From: an uncultured Bacilli bacterium
GTDB lineage: Bacteria > Bacillota_I > Bacilli_A > RF39 > UBA660
Reading direction: 5' to 3'
NCBI GenBank assembly: GCA_910583945.1
Contig: CAJTYF010000050.1
Location: 1 to 9,366 of the forward strand
Length of the DNA: 9,366 nucleotides
Shown: positions 1-6,851 of the stretch, piece after piece
Layout: every line of letters starts with the position of its first letter
Position numbering within the stretch: position 1 is the stretch's first letter
Translations under genes and position numbers: made by a program
Notes under the pieces: generated by a model
Seen by the model: the letters and a program-made list of their open reading frames with translations, nothing else
Told to the model about the DNA's origin: nothing
The model's database searches: none

Positions 1-8
1 TTTTTTGA

Positions 9-176
9 TTCCTTATTAAAGCCCCGAAATCTTGTTACGGGGTAGTTTACAATGGAACGAAACAAACATCTATTGAAATTGCAAAAAATATGCTTCAAGA
101 TAATGAAAATATAGAGAAAATCACTCATTTATCAATAAATGAAATTAATAATATGAGTAAGAAAGAGGATGAGTAG
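9..176 (+). pseudogene. C-terminal remnant of a Rpn/PD-(D/E)XK nuclease-type transposase
   Basis: This frame is open from just after an in-frame TGA at 6-8 to a TAG at 174-176. It has no plausible start: the only ATG, at 90, would give 28 residues and lacks a ribosome site. The part from about 57 onward reads like the tail of Rpn-family recombination-promoting nucleases, with a helix containing IEIAKNMLQDNENIEKI followed by a LSINEI segment. In that family the nuclease domain comes first, and the tail is a basic or glutamate-rich helix followed by a sequence of the type 'IAKNMLK...I..ISK.TGLS.EEI'. The nuclease domain is missing here or lies left of the window behind a stop. The first 16 codons run through a GC-rich hairpin and look unrelated to the family. 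I infer a decayed gene end. The family assignment rests on a short motif and is tentative. Confidence 0.45.
21..43. repeat. GC-rich hairpin
   Basis: GCCCCG at 21-26 pairs with CGGGGT at 38-43 (five G-C pairs plus one G-T) around an 11-base loop. It is far more GC-rich than anything nearby. Neither strand has a clean T-tract after the stem, so it is not a convincing intrinsic terminator. It could be the end of a mobile or dispersed repeat that truncated the upstream gene. Confidence 0.4.
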
Positions 177-240
177 TTTTATAAATGGTATTTATATTTA
201 CTTATTTAATTTGGAAAAAAATAAAAATACTTAAATAATA

Positions 241-269
241 TTGCATTTTTCCATAAAGTGGAGTATAAG
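241..269 (+). promoter_or_regulatory. Sigma-A-type promoter of the membrane protein gene
   Basis: The -35 box TTGCAT (241-246) and the -10 box TATAAG (264-269) are separated by exactly 17 bases, 26 bases before the start codon at 296. The stretch 177-240 between the remnant and this promoter is AT-rich and contains only a small 7-bp AT palindrome (180-196). Confidence 0.65.
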
Positions 270-295
270 ATAATTAATTAGGAAGAATGTGAAAT

Positions 296-1882
296 ATGAA
301 AAAGAAAAATTTAATAAGTATTTTAGTGACTATTGGAGTAGGAATTGTTTACTTTTATTTGTTTTTACCTCCCATTCATTTGCAAAGTTTTGAATTTTGG
401 ATTTTTGTAGGGATTTTACTTTTTGTTTTTCTTCTTTTAAATACCGAAATAAGTTCTATTTCTACCAATCAAAAATTTAATGATATTAATTTATCTTCAA
501 AAATTATTATGGGAAGTTTTGTTATAATTCTTTTAGGCATTCTTTTTATTAATTTTATTTTGTCACCTCTTTTTATGTCTCATGCTTATCAAACACGTAT
601 AACGATTTTAGAGGATGGTGACTTTGCTAAAGATATTGAAGAAATTAATTATAATCGTTTGCCGTTAATAGATAAAGAATCAAGCGAGAAGTTAGGAGAC
701 CGTGTAATGGGTCAAATGCCTGAAATGGTCAGTCAATATCGTGTATCGAATCTTTATACTCAAATTAATTATCAAGATACGATTCTTCGTGTTACCCCTT
801 TAGAATATAATGGCTTTTTTAAATATATGAAGAATCACCAAAAAGGAATAACGGGTTATATTAAGGTTGATTCTGTCAGTGGAGAAAGTGCTCTTGTTAA
901 ATTAGAGGAAGGGATGAAATATGTTCCTTCAAGTTATTTTTTTAAGAATTTAAAAAGACATTTAAGATTTAGATATCCTACGTTTATTTTTGGAAATTAT
1001 AACTTTGAAATTGATAACGAAGGCCATCCTTATTTTGTCGTTCCTGTTTTAAAATATGCGGGAGTTCAATTAAGAAAAGAAGTTAAAGGAGTGGTTTTAC
1101 TTAATCCAATTACGGGTGAAAGTGATTATTATGACGTGTCAGAAGTTCCAGCTTGGGTAGATCATGTTTACGATGCGGATTTAATTATTGAACAGGTGGA
1201 TGATTGGGGAATTTATAAAAATGGTTTTTTAAATTCTATTTTTAGTCAAACGAATGTGGTTAAAACAACAGAAGGTTATAATTATACGGTATTAAATGAT
1301 GACGTTTATTTGTATACAGGTATTACAAGCGTTTCTTCTGATGAAGCAAATATCGGATTTATTTTAACAAATTTGAGAACCAAGGAAACGAAGTTTTATC
1401 AAGTTCCAGGTGCTGAAGAATATTCCGCTATGGCTAGTGCCGAAGGGCAAGTTCAACAAATGAATTATAAAGCTACTTTTCCACTATTAATTAATTTAAA
1501 TGGTAAACCAACCTATTTAATGAGTTTAAAAGATCATGCTGGACTTGTAAAAATGTATGCTCTTGTCGATGTTCATGATTATCAAAATGTTTTAGTTGGT
1601 GAATCCAGTTTAGGTATAGAGAACATTGTTTCAAAATATTTAGAGAATGAAGTCATGAATACTGAAAATTTTAAAACTAAAGACATTACCATTAAATTTA
1701 TTAAAGAGGTTTTGATTGATGGAACCACCTATTATTATTTAATGGATCAAGAGAATAAAAAATACAGTGTCTCAATAAAAGTGAATAAAAATCAGTTGCC
1801 TTTTATGAAAGTAGGAGATAGGCTTCGAATTTACTATAAAGAAGAAAATGATTTAACTGAAATTCGTAATGTGGATTTTTAA
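296..1882 (+). CDS. Membrane-anchored protein with a large repeat-containing extracytoplasmic domain
   Basis: I do not recognise a named family for this 528-residue protein. Three hydrophobic segments are visible at about residues 5-24, 34-49 and 68-92, with no signal-peptidase site. They anchor a soluble region (93-528) that is probably outside the membrane. Within it, four strand-rich blocks look like diverged copies of one unit: about residues 183-207 (VDSVSGES), 263-290 (LLNPITGESDYYDV), 352-376 (LTNLRTKETKFYQV) and 416-437 (ALVDVHDYQNVLVGES). A hydrophobic strand followed by [TS]GE and Y..V recalls PepSY-like modules, but that is inference. The last 65 residues alternate strands and end in a VGDRLRIYY motif, suggesting an OB-like fold. 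The start is ATG at 296 with GGAAG at 281-285. The gene is monocistronic: its own promoter lies upstream and an intrinsic terminator directly downstream. Confidence 0.85.
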   Translation: MKKKNLISILVTIGVGIVYFYLFLPPIHLQSFEFWIFVGILLFVFLLLNTEISSISTNQKFNDINLSSKIIMGSFVIILLGILFINFILSPLFMSHAYQTRITILEDGDFAKDIEEINYNRLPLIDKESSEKLGDRVMGQMPEMVSQYRVSNLYTQINYQDTILRVTPLEYNGFFKYMKNHQKGITGYIKVDSVSGESALVKLEEGMKYVPSSYFFKNLKRHLRFRYPTFIFGNYNFEIDNEGHPYFVVPVLKYAGVQLRKEVKGVVLLNPITGESDYYDVSEVPAWVDHVYDADLIIEQVDDWGIYKNGFLNSIFSQTNVVKTTEGYNYTVLNDDVYLYTGITSVSSDEANIGFILTNLRTKETKFYQVPGAEEYSAMASAEGQVQQMNYKATFPLLINLNGKPTYLMSLKDHAGLVKMYALVDVHDYQNVLVGESSLGIENIVSKYLENEVMNTENFKTKDITIKFIKEVLIDGTTYYYLMDQENKKYSVSIKVNKNQLPFMKVGDRLRIYYKEENDLTEIRNVDF

Positions 1883-1891
1883 AAAATTTTG

Positions 1892-1922
1892 AAATACTTT
1901 ATTAAGAAGTATTTTTTGTTTT
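1892..1922 (+). terminator. Intrinsic terminator after the membrane protein gene
   Basis: AAATACTT (1892-1899) and AAGTATTT (1907-1914) form a perfect 8-bp stem with a 7-base loop. The stem runs into a T-tract (1912-1917, then TTTT after one G). It starts 9 bases after the stop codon and separates this gene from the hydrolase-murF-ddl operon. Confidence 0.8.
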
Positions 1923-1997
1923 AAAACTTTAACAAAAAGTTTATTTAGGCATATACTGAAAATGAATCAGTCAAAAGTTTAGTTCCAAGAAAAAATG

Positions 1998-2006
1998 TGG
2001 TATAAT
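1998..2006 (+). promoter_or_regulatory. Extended -10 promoter of the hydrolase-murF-ddl operon
   Basis: TGG-TATAAT (1998-2006) is a consensus -10 hexamer with the extended TGn motif. The matching -35 position (around 1978-1983, TTTAGT) is weak, as is usual for extended -10 promoters. The start codon at 2036 follows about 30 bases later, with AGAGGG (2021-2026) as its ribosome site. I see no other promoter before 5534, so all three genes are probably transcribed from here. Confidence 0.7.
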
Positions 2007-2035
2007 AGTTTTTAAATGTGAGAGGGTGAAAACTA

Positions 2036-2764
2036 ATGTTTCAATACCGTAATATAAAAATTAATTATGTTTTTATTAATAACAATAGTTTTAAAACTCT
2101 AATCTTTCTTCATGGTTGGGGACAAAATATTGAAATGATGGAACCCATTGCTAAACCGTTTTATGAACAATATAATGTTTTGATTATTGATTTGCCTGGT
2201 TTTGGAAAATCCAATGAACCCAAAGAGGTTTGGAGTTTAGAAGACTACGCGGTAATGGTTCATGCTTTAGTTTGTTCCTTAAAGCTTCAAGATGTTGCAC
2301 TTATTGGTCATTCTTTTGGAGGGAAAATTTCTATTATTTATGCCTCTTTATATCACGTTACTCAATTGATTTTAATTGCTAGTCCTTACAAAGTGGCGAG
2401 AAAGAAAATTTCTTTTAAAGTCAAAGTGTTAAAATTGTTAGCCAAAATCCCTATACTAAAAAATTGGGCTTTGAAAACAAAACAAAAAATGGGTTCAGTG
2501 GATTATCGTAACGCTACTCCTAAAATGCGTGATATTTTAGTGAAACATGTGAATACGGATACGACAGAAAATTTGAAGAAAATTAAAGCTCCTACGATTA
2601 TTCTATGGGGAACCAATGATTCCGCTGTAGGAATTGAAAATGCGTATGAAATTGAATCATTAATAAAAGATGCTGCGGTGATTCCTTTTATTGGTCGAAC
2701 CCATTACGTTTATTTGGAGGAACTGAATCGGACAGTTGAGATTATTAAATCTTTTATTCGATAG
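2036..2764 (+). CDS. Alpha/beta-fold hydrolase
   Basis: This is a 242-residue cytoplasmic serine hydrolase of the alpha/beta fold with no signal peptide. The oxyanion-hole region HGWGQN is at 26-31. The nucleophile elbow GHSFGG is at 91-96 with Ser93. The acid is probably Asp195 in WGTND, and the catalytic histidine is His223 in RTHY, so the full triad is present in the usual order. The closest general type is the small esterase/BioH/MhpC-like group, but the substrate cannot be read from the sequence. It is the first gene of an operon with a MurF-type ligase and Ddl, 10 bases before the former, so a role in cell-wall precursor or lipid metabolism is plausible but unproven. The start is ATG at 2036, supported by AGAGGG at 2021-2026. 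Confidence 0.9.
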   Translation: MFQYRNIKINYVFINNNSFKTLIFLHGWGQNIEMMEPIAKPFYEQYNVLIIDLPGFGKSNEPKEVWSLEDYAVMVHALVCSLKLQDVALIGHSFGGKISIIYASLYHVTQLILIASPYKVARKKISFKVKVLKLLAKIPILKNWALKTKQKMGSVDYRNATPKMRDILVKHVNTDTTENLKKIKAPTIILWGTNDSAVGIENAYEIESLIKDAAVIPFIGRTHYVYLEELNRTVEIIKSFIR

Positions 2765-2768
2765 GAGG
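2763..2768 (+). promoter_or_regulatory. Ribosome binding site that fixes the murF start
   Basis: A perfect AGGAGG overlaps the hydrolase stop codon (TAG 2762-2764) and lies 6 bases before ATG 2775. It decides against a longer reading from TTG at 2736, which lies inside the hydrolase gene. Confidence 0.85.
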
Positions 2769-2774
2769 AATGTT

Positions 2775-4343
2775 ATGAATTTTTGGGTCTCTTTAGTACC
2801 ATTTTATTTTTATTTATTTTTAAAGACCAGTAAAAATTTACAAATGTTGCAACAAAATCGCTATAATCGTGGCAATAAATATTTAAAATGGATGAAAAGT
2901 AATTTAAAAAAGAATTTTTTGAATTGGGATATTTTAGGTTTTATTTTACTTTTTTTTATTCAAGTGTCTTTTTTTAAATTTTTATTCTTTATTTATATGA
3001 TGGTTTTAATTGCTAGTTTTATTTATGAACATAAAAAAAGTGTTACGAAATTGCCATTAAATTATACAGGAAGAATTTTACGCCTTTTTGTGACGTTGTT
3101 CTTTCTTAATCTTATACCTTTTTTAGGTTTGTTAAAAAATGAAACTCTTTGTTATCTCTTATTTATTTTTGGGCTTTATTTTAATCCATTTGTGGTTGTT
3201 TTAGCAAATATTATCAATATTCCTATTGAAAAGCTTATTAATTTTTATTTTAAATCGAAGTCTTTAAAACGTTTGAAGAGTTTTAAAAATTTAGAAGTGA
3301 TTGGTATTACAGGAAGCTATGGAAAGACCAGTAGTAAAAATATTTTAAATGATGTGTTAAGTGTTAAGTTTAATCCATTAAAAACACCTAAAAATTATAA
3401 TACGCCTTTTGGACTTATGATTACGATTAATGACTATTTAGATAAATTTCATGATTATTTTATTGCGGAAATGGGCGCTTGTAAGAAAAATGAAATTAAA
3501 GAGCTTTGTAATTTGGTTCATCCAAAATATGGGATCTTAACTAAAATAGGGATGGCTCATTTAGAAACGTTTGGAAGTCAAGAAACGATTATTAAAACAA
3601 AATTTGAGCTGATTGAATCTTTACCAATAGATGGTTTAGGCGTTTTAAATGCGGATGATGAAAATCAAGTGAAGTATGCTTTAAAAAATTCATGTCCTAT
3701 CGTGTGGATTGGAATTGATAATAAAGAAAAGTCCGATATTTATGCGGATAATATAAAACTGAGCTCTGAAGGGACAACATTTACTTGTCATTTTAAAAAG
3801 GAGAAAGAAAAATTGGTGGTGCAAACAAGACTTCTTGGAAAAGCGAATATTTACAATCTTTTAGCCGCTATCGCTCTTGGAAAACACTTAGGTTTAACGC
3901 AAGAACAATTAGAATTAGGTGTCAAGAAAGTAAAACCGATTGAACACCGATTGAATCTGAAAAAATATTATGATATGGTGTTAATTGATGATGCTTACAA
4001 TGCAAATATTGAAGGGGCTAAGATGGCCTTAGATGTATTAAATTTAAGTAAGGGTAAGAAAATCGTCATTTCTTCTGGTATTATTGAATTAGGTGACCTT
4101 TCCTATGAAACCAATAAAGAACTGGGAATGTATATGGAAAGTCGAGTGGATGTTGCCATTCTTATTGGTGAAAAGCAAACCAAACCTCTATATGAAGGCT
4201 TGATTCAAAAAAAGTTTAAAAAAGAAAATATTTATATTGTTTCAACTATTCAAGAGGGATTGGCTCTTTTAAACAAATTAAAAGAGAAAGAAACATATAT
4301 TTTATTACAGAGTGATTTACCAGATATATTTAATGAAAGTTAG
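2775..4343 (+). CDS. murF: MurF-type UDP-MurNAc-tripeptide--D-Ala-D-Ala ligase with N-terminal membrane domain
   Basis: MurF joins D-Ala-D-Ala to UDP-MurNAc-tripeptide using ATP, the last cytoplasmic step of the pentapeptide precursor. The 522-residue protein shows the Mur-ligase central and C-terminal domains. The P-loop GITGSYGKTSS is at 177-187, NYNTPFG at 207-213, EMGA at 232-235 and AHLETFGS at 261-268. A TKFE segment (275-278) lies near where the family carries its carbamylated lysine. EHRL is at 390-393, DDAYNAN at 405-411 and a terminal SDLPD at 513-517. The usual N-terminal substrate-binding domain of MurF is not visible. In its place are about 150 residues with four or five hydrophobic segments (about 2-17, 54-85 possibly as two, 101-119, 125-148) and basic loops. 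The ligase would therefore sit on the inner face of the membrane. The gene lies between the hydrolase and ddl, whose product supplies its dipeptide substrate. A related Mur ligase of altered specificity cannot be excluded. Confidence 0.88.
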   Translation: MNFWVSLVPFYFYLFLKTSKNLQMLQQNRYNRGNKYLKWMKSNLKKNFLNWDILGFILLFFIQVSFFKFLFFIYMMVLIASFIYEHKKSVTKLPLNYTGRILRLFVTLFFLNLIPFLGLLKNETLCYLLFIFGLYFNPFVVVLANIINIPIEKLINFYFKSKSLKRLKSFKNLEVIGITGSYGKTSSKNILNDVLSVKFNPLKTPKNYNTPFGLMITINDYLDKFHDYFIAEMGACKKNEIKELCNLVHPKYGILTKIGMAHLETFGSQETIIKTKFELIESLPIDGLGVLNADDENQVKYALKNSCPIVWIGIDNKEKSDIYADNIKLSSEGTTFTCHFKKEKEKLVVQTRLLGKANIYNLLAAIALGKHLGLTQEQLELGVKKVKPIEHRLNLKKYYDMVLIDDAYNANIEGAKMALDVLNLSKGKKIVISSGIIELGDLSYETNKELGMYMESRVDVAILIGEKQTKPLYEGLIQKKFKKENIYIVSTIQEGLALLNKLKEKETYILLQSDLPDIFNES

Positions 4344-4346
4344 GAG
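4342..4346 (+). promoter_or_regulatory. Ribosome binding site for the TTG start of ddl
   Basis: AGGAG overlaps the murF stop codon (TAG 4341-4343) and lies 9 bases before the TTG at 4356. There is no ATG near this position, and the Ddl family begins with the residues encoded from here (KIKVGILFGG), so the rare TTG start is well supported. Confidence 0.8.
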
Positions 4347-4355
4347 TGAGTAATT

Positions 4356-5534
4356 TTGAAAATTAAAGTGGGAATTCTTTTTGGAGGGTGTTCTGTTGAA
4401 CATGAGGTGAGCATTATTACCGCTGTTCAAGCCATGGAATATTTTGATAAAGAAAAATACGAGGTTGTTCCAATTTATATTGATAAAAATAGAAGATGGT
4501 TTACTGGAGAAAATTTACTAAAAATGGAATCTTTTAAAGATTTAGAAACGGTTGAAAACCGTGCTGTAGAAGTTCATTTGGTACGTCAAGATAAGGAATT
4601 TGTTTTAATTAAAGCAAGAGGGCTTCTTCACAAGCAAGTGGGAGTCATAGATGTTGCTTTTCCTATCGTTCATGGAAAAGGGGTTGAAGATGGGTCTTTA
4701 GCGGGATACTTAGATACTTTAGGTATTCCTTATGTTGGACCTGATATGCTTGGTGCTTCTCTTGGTCAAGATAAAGTGGTTCAAAAACAAGTTTTGGCTG
4801 CGGATGGCATTCCTGTTACGAAATTTGTTTGGTTTTATGAAAAGGATTATTTAACGGATAAAGCGTCCATTCTTAAAGAAATTAAAAATTTAGGCTATCC
4901 TGTGATTGTTAAACCAGCTCGACTTGGAAGTAGTATTGGTATCAGTTTTGTTAAAGAAGAAAATTTCATTGAAGAAGCTATTGAGAGTGCTTTAGAGTAT
5001 GATGAAAAGATTCTTGTTGAAGAAGTTGTACAAAACTTGATTGAAGTAGACTGTGCGGTGGTTGGAAATCATGAATCGATGGAAACTTCCTTGATTGGGG
5101 AGATGAATACTACAAATTCTTTCTTAACTTTTGATGATAAATATTTAAGTGAGGGGGGCAAGAAATCTTGTAAAAGTGATAGTACGACAGGTTTTAAAAT
5201 TCCAGCACTACTCGATAAAGAAATTGAAGAAAAAATTTATGATTATTCAAATAAAGCTTTTAGAAGTTTGAACTTAAAGGGAATTACTCGTTTTGATTTT
5301 TTAGTGAATCAAGAGACTGAAGAGGTTTATGTCAATGAACCCAATACGATTCCAGGTTGTCTTGCTTTCTTCTTTTTTACTAAAAAAGGAAAGACTTATA
5401 CTCAATTATTAGATGAATGTGTTTCAATGACCATTAAGGATTATAAAAATACTGTAAAAAAAGTTACGTCGTTTGAGTCAAATGTATTAAGTACCTATAA
5501 TGGCTCAAAAGGAGGAAAAGGAAAAATGAATTAG
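4356..5534 (+). CDS. ddl: D-alanine--D-alanine ligase
   Basis: This cytoplasmic ATP-grasp enzyme makes D-Ala-D-Ala for the MurF-type ligase encoded just upstream. At 392 residues it is somewhat longer than typical Ddl (about 310-370). Family motifs appear in order: GGCSVEHEVS at 10-19 with Glu15, HGKGVEDG at 106-113, KPARLGSSIG at 186-195, the omega-loop Lys262-Tyr263, RFD at 312-314, and metal ligands Glu328 and Asn330 in NEPN. Tyr263 corresponds to the tyrosine that marks D-Ala-D-Ala rather than D-Ala-D-lactate ligases. The stretch after NTIPG is unusual (CLAFFFF at 335-341): by alignment the position of E. coli DdlB Ser281 is Phe339. The tail ends in a GSKGGKGK segment, perhaps normal for this divergent subgroup. 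The start is TTG. The stop codon lies inside a 16-bp repeat created or captured by the adjacent insertion sequence, which leaves the gene intact. Confidence 0.92.
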   Translation: MKIKVGILFGGCSVEHEVSIITAVQAMEYFDKEKYEVVPIYIDKNRRWFTGENLLKMESFKDLETVENRAVEVHLVRQDKEFVLIKARGLLHKQVGVIDVAFPIVHGKGVEDGSLAGYLDTLGIPYVGPDMLGASLGQDKVVQKQVLAADGIPVTKFVWFYEKDYLTDKASILKEIKNLGYPVIVKPARLGSSIGISFVKEENFIEEAIESALEYDEKILVEEVVQNLIEVDCAVVGNHESMETSLIGEMNTTNSFLTFDDKYLSEGGKKSCKSDSTTGFKIPALLDKEIEEKIYDYSNKAFRSLNLKGITRFDFLVNQETEEVYVNEPNTIPGCLAFFFFTKKGKTYTQLLDECVSMTIKDYKNTVKKVTSFESNVLSTYNGSKGGKGKMN

Positions 5535-5543
5535 ACTACGGTC
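5528..5543. repeat. Left copy of the 16-bp direct repeat flanking the IS
   Basis: GAATTAGACTACGGTC is identical to 6797-6812. It contains the ddl stop codon and the 5' arm, loop and part of the 3' arm of the terminator hairpin, but lacks the T-tract, so it should no longer terminate. It is best explained as a target-site duplication. Confidence 0.75.
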
Positions 5544-6796
5544 GCTAAATTACAAGTAGAAACTGGAAAAAATAATAAATAAGTGTAAAATCATGCTAAA
5601 ATCAACTAGCTATAGGAGTTAACTTTGTTAACTCATTTGTAAATAATTCTAAGGAAGATTTATAACCAAGAATCTTCCTTATTTTAGTATTAATAAGTTC
5701 GTTGGCATTAATAACATAAGTATTGGTATAAAGTTTCATATCACAACTTTTAGGTAAAAATAAACGTAATAATTTGTTCCCATTTTCATTGCTTCCTCTT
5801 TCATAAGAAGAATAAGGATGAGCAAAATAAATAGTAGTATGAAGAAGCTTTTCAATTTTTTTCCATTTAGCAAATTCTACTCCATTATCAAAAGTTATGG
5901 ATTTAAAAATTTGTTCTAATTTGTAATCTTTAAGTTCGGGGTATAGTGTTTTAATATTCTTAACAGCTTTTAAGACTGTATCAGATTTTCGGTCTATCAT
6001 TTTAACAACAATTTGAAATCTTGTTTTTCTTTCAACTAAAGTAAAGCAAGCACCAGAATTTTCGATTTTAGAAGAACCTACAACAGTATCTCCTTCCCAA
6101 TGACCAAATTTTTCACGATTATTTGGTAAAAAGGGTCGATTTTCAATACTATTTATTTTATCTCTTTTTCTTTTTCCTTCATTGATATTAGTGACATTTT
6201 TTTGTTTTCTGTGAGGTTTAACAGGAAGAAGATTGATATTAAAATTATCAATTTTATCATCATTAACAAAGTTGTAAAAGGTAGAAGTACAAATAGTTAT
6301 CATTCCAGCAATTTCTTCTGATCTATTCCTTTTAAAATCATTAATTATTTCATCAACAGAATTAATGTTATAAGGACTTTTTATTTCTTTTATTAAAAGC
6401 AACAGTAGAAGAAAATTCAATTCTTTCTCTTAATTCATAATCTAAAGTAGTAATTAAGCCATCTTTTATGATGTCATAAAGATTAGATAAGGAGGTACCA
6501 ATAATTTTAGACAGCTCCTTCATAAATTCAGTTTTTTTCTTTTGTTTATTTTTAGAGAAAATAAAATGATTATATTCTGATTCAATTTTATCTAGCATTT
6601 CCTTAGATAAATGTTTATTTTTTTCTTTCTTTTTAGTAAAATAAATATTGTTCAAGTTAATCACATCTTTCTATAATTTATTTTTTGCTAATTTAATTAT
6701 AGATGATTTACTTGAACTTTTTTAGTGTCAAATTTTAAGTAAACATTTTCTGTAAACTCCTTTATTTAATAATTCCACTTTCATTTTAGAATACAA
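5544..6796 (-). mobile_element. IS30-family insertion sequence inserted in the ddl terminator
   Basis: The element is about 1.25 kb, defined as the DNA between the two 16-bp direct repeats. It carries one transposase reading frame on the minus strand. The ends show only an imperfect inverted match: GAAACTGGAA at 5559-5568 against GAAAGTGGAA read on the minus strand from 6782 to 6773, roughly equidistant from the two ends. A second, weaker candidate pair of ends lies further in (TGT at 5584-5586 and its complement near 6743-6745), so the exact termini are uncertain. Known IS30 elements usually duplicate 2-4 bp. IS1630 of Mycoplasma fermentans is an IS30-family exception that duplicates longer inverted-repeat targets, and that fits this case. 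No terminator follows the transposase at its 3' end. Confidence 0.7.
5602..6664 (-). pseudogene. IS30-family transposase, interrupted by a frameshift
   Basis: Two overlapping minus-strand frames together make one transposase of about 350 residues, close to the family norm. The upstream frame (6664-6368) begins at a GTG with a weak ribosome site. It carries the N-terminal helix-turn-helix-like region, ending in the family-typical segment GLITTLDYELRERIEFSS. The downstream frame (rest of the protein to 5602) continues it and holds the IS30 DDE domain: first Asp in GHWEGDTVVG, second in ITFDNGVEFA, and the Glu in YSSYERGSNENGN, followed by the C-terminal LGYKS segment. The frames join near a run of five T on the plus strand (6378-6382, A5 in the gene sense). 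Skipping one base there restores the frame, so a one-base insertion is the simplest explanation. Slippage on the A-run could still produce some full-length protein, and a sequencing error is possible. It ends in TGA. Confidence 0.85.
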
Positions 6797-6812
6797 GAAT
6801 TAGACTACGGTC
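6797..6812. repeat. Right copy of the 16-bp direct repeat flanking the IS
   Basis: GAATTAGACTACGGTC is identical to 5528-5543. Unlike the left copy, it is continuous with the rest of the hairpin and the T-tract, so this copy is part of the complete terminator. Confidence 0.75.
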
Positions 6813-6822
6813 TAGTTTTTTT
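6798..6822 (+). terminator. Intrinsic terminator, originally of the ddl operon
   Basis: AATTAGAC (6798-6805) pairs with GTCTAGTT (6810-6817) around a TACG loop, with one T-G pair, followed by a T-run at 6816-6822. The flanking ACAAGAA and TTCTTGT (6793-6799 and 6821-6827) extend the symmetry. It points along the plus strand, yet no plus-strand gene ends just before it except ddl, which is 1.26 kb away on the far side of the IS. This suggests that it was the ddl terminator before insertion. Confidence 0.75.
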
Positions 6823-6823
6823 C

Positions 6824-6851
6824 TTGTAAACTCTAAAATTTATGATATACT
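6824..6851 (+). promoter_or_regulatory. Promoter of the 31-residue-repeat protein gene
   Basis: TTGTAA (6824-6829) and an extended -10 TGA-TATACT (6843-6851) are separated by 16 bases, starting within the tail of the terminator. The start codon at 6878 follows 26 bases later. Confidence 0.6.

Noticed and set aside
180..196. TATAAAT-GGT-ATTTATA palindrome after the Rpn-like remnant.
   Set aside because: A 7-bp all-AT stem without a following T-run is too weak for a terminator and common by chance at this composition.
2736..2774. Longer murF reading from TTG 2736.
   Set aside because: It lies inside the hydrolase gene and has no ribosome site, whereas AGGAGG at 2763-2768 precedes ATG 2775 at ideal spacing.
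6707..6743. Inverted repeat TTTACTT / AAGTAAA near the start of the transposase.
   Set aside because: It is only 7 bp with a 23-base gap in AT-rich DNA. It may be a binding site in the IS end but is not strong enough to call.
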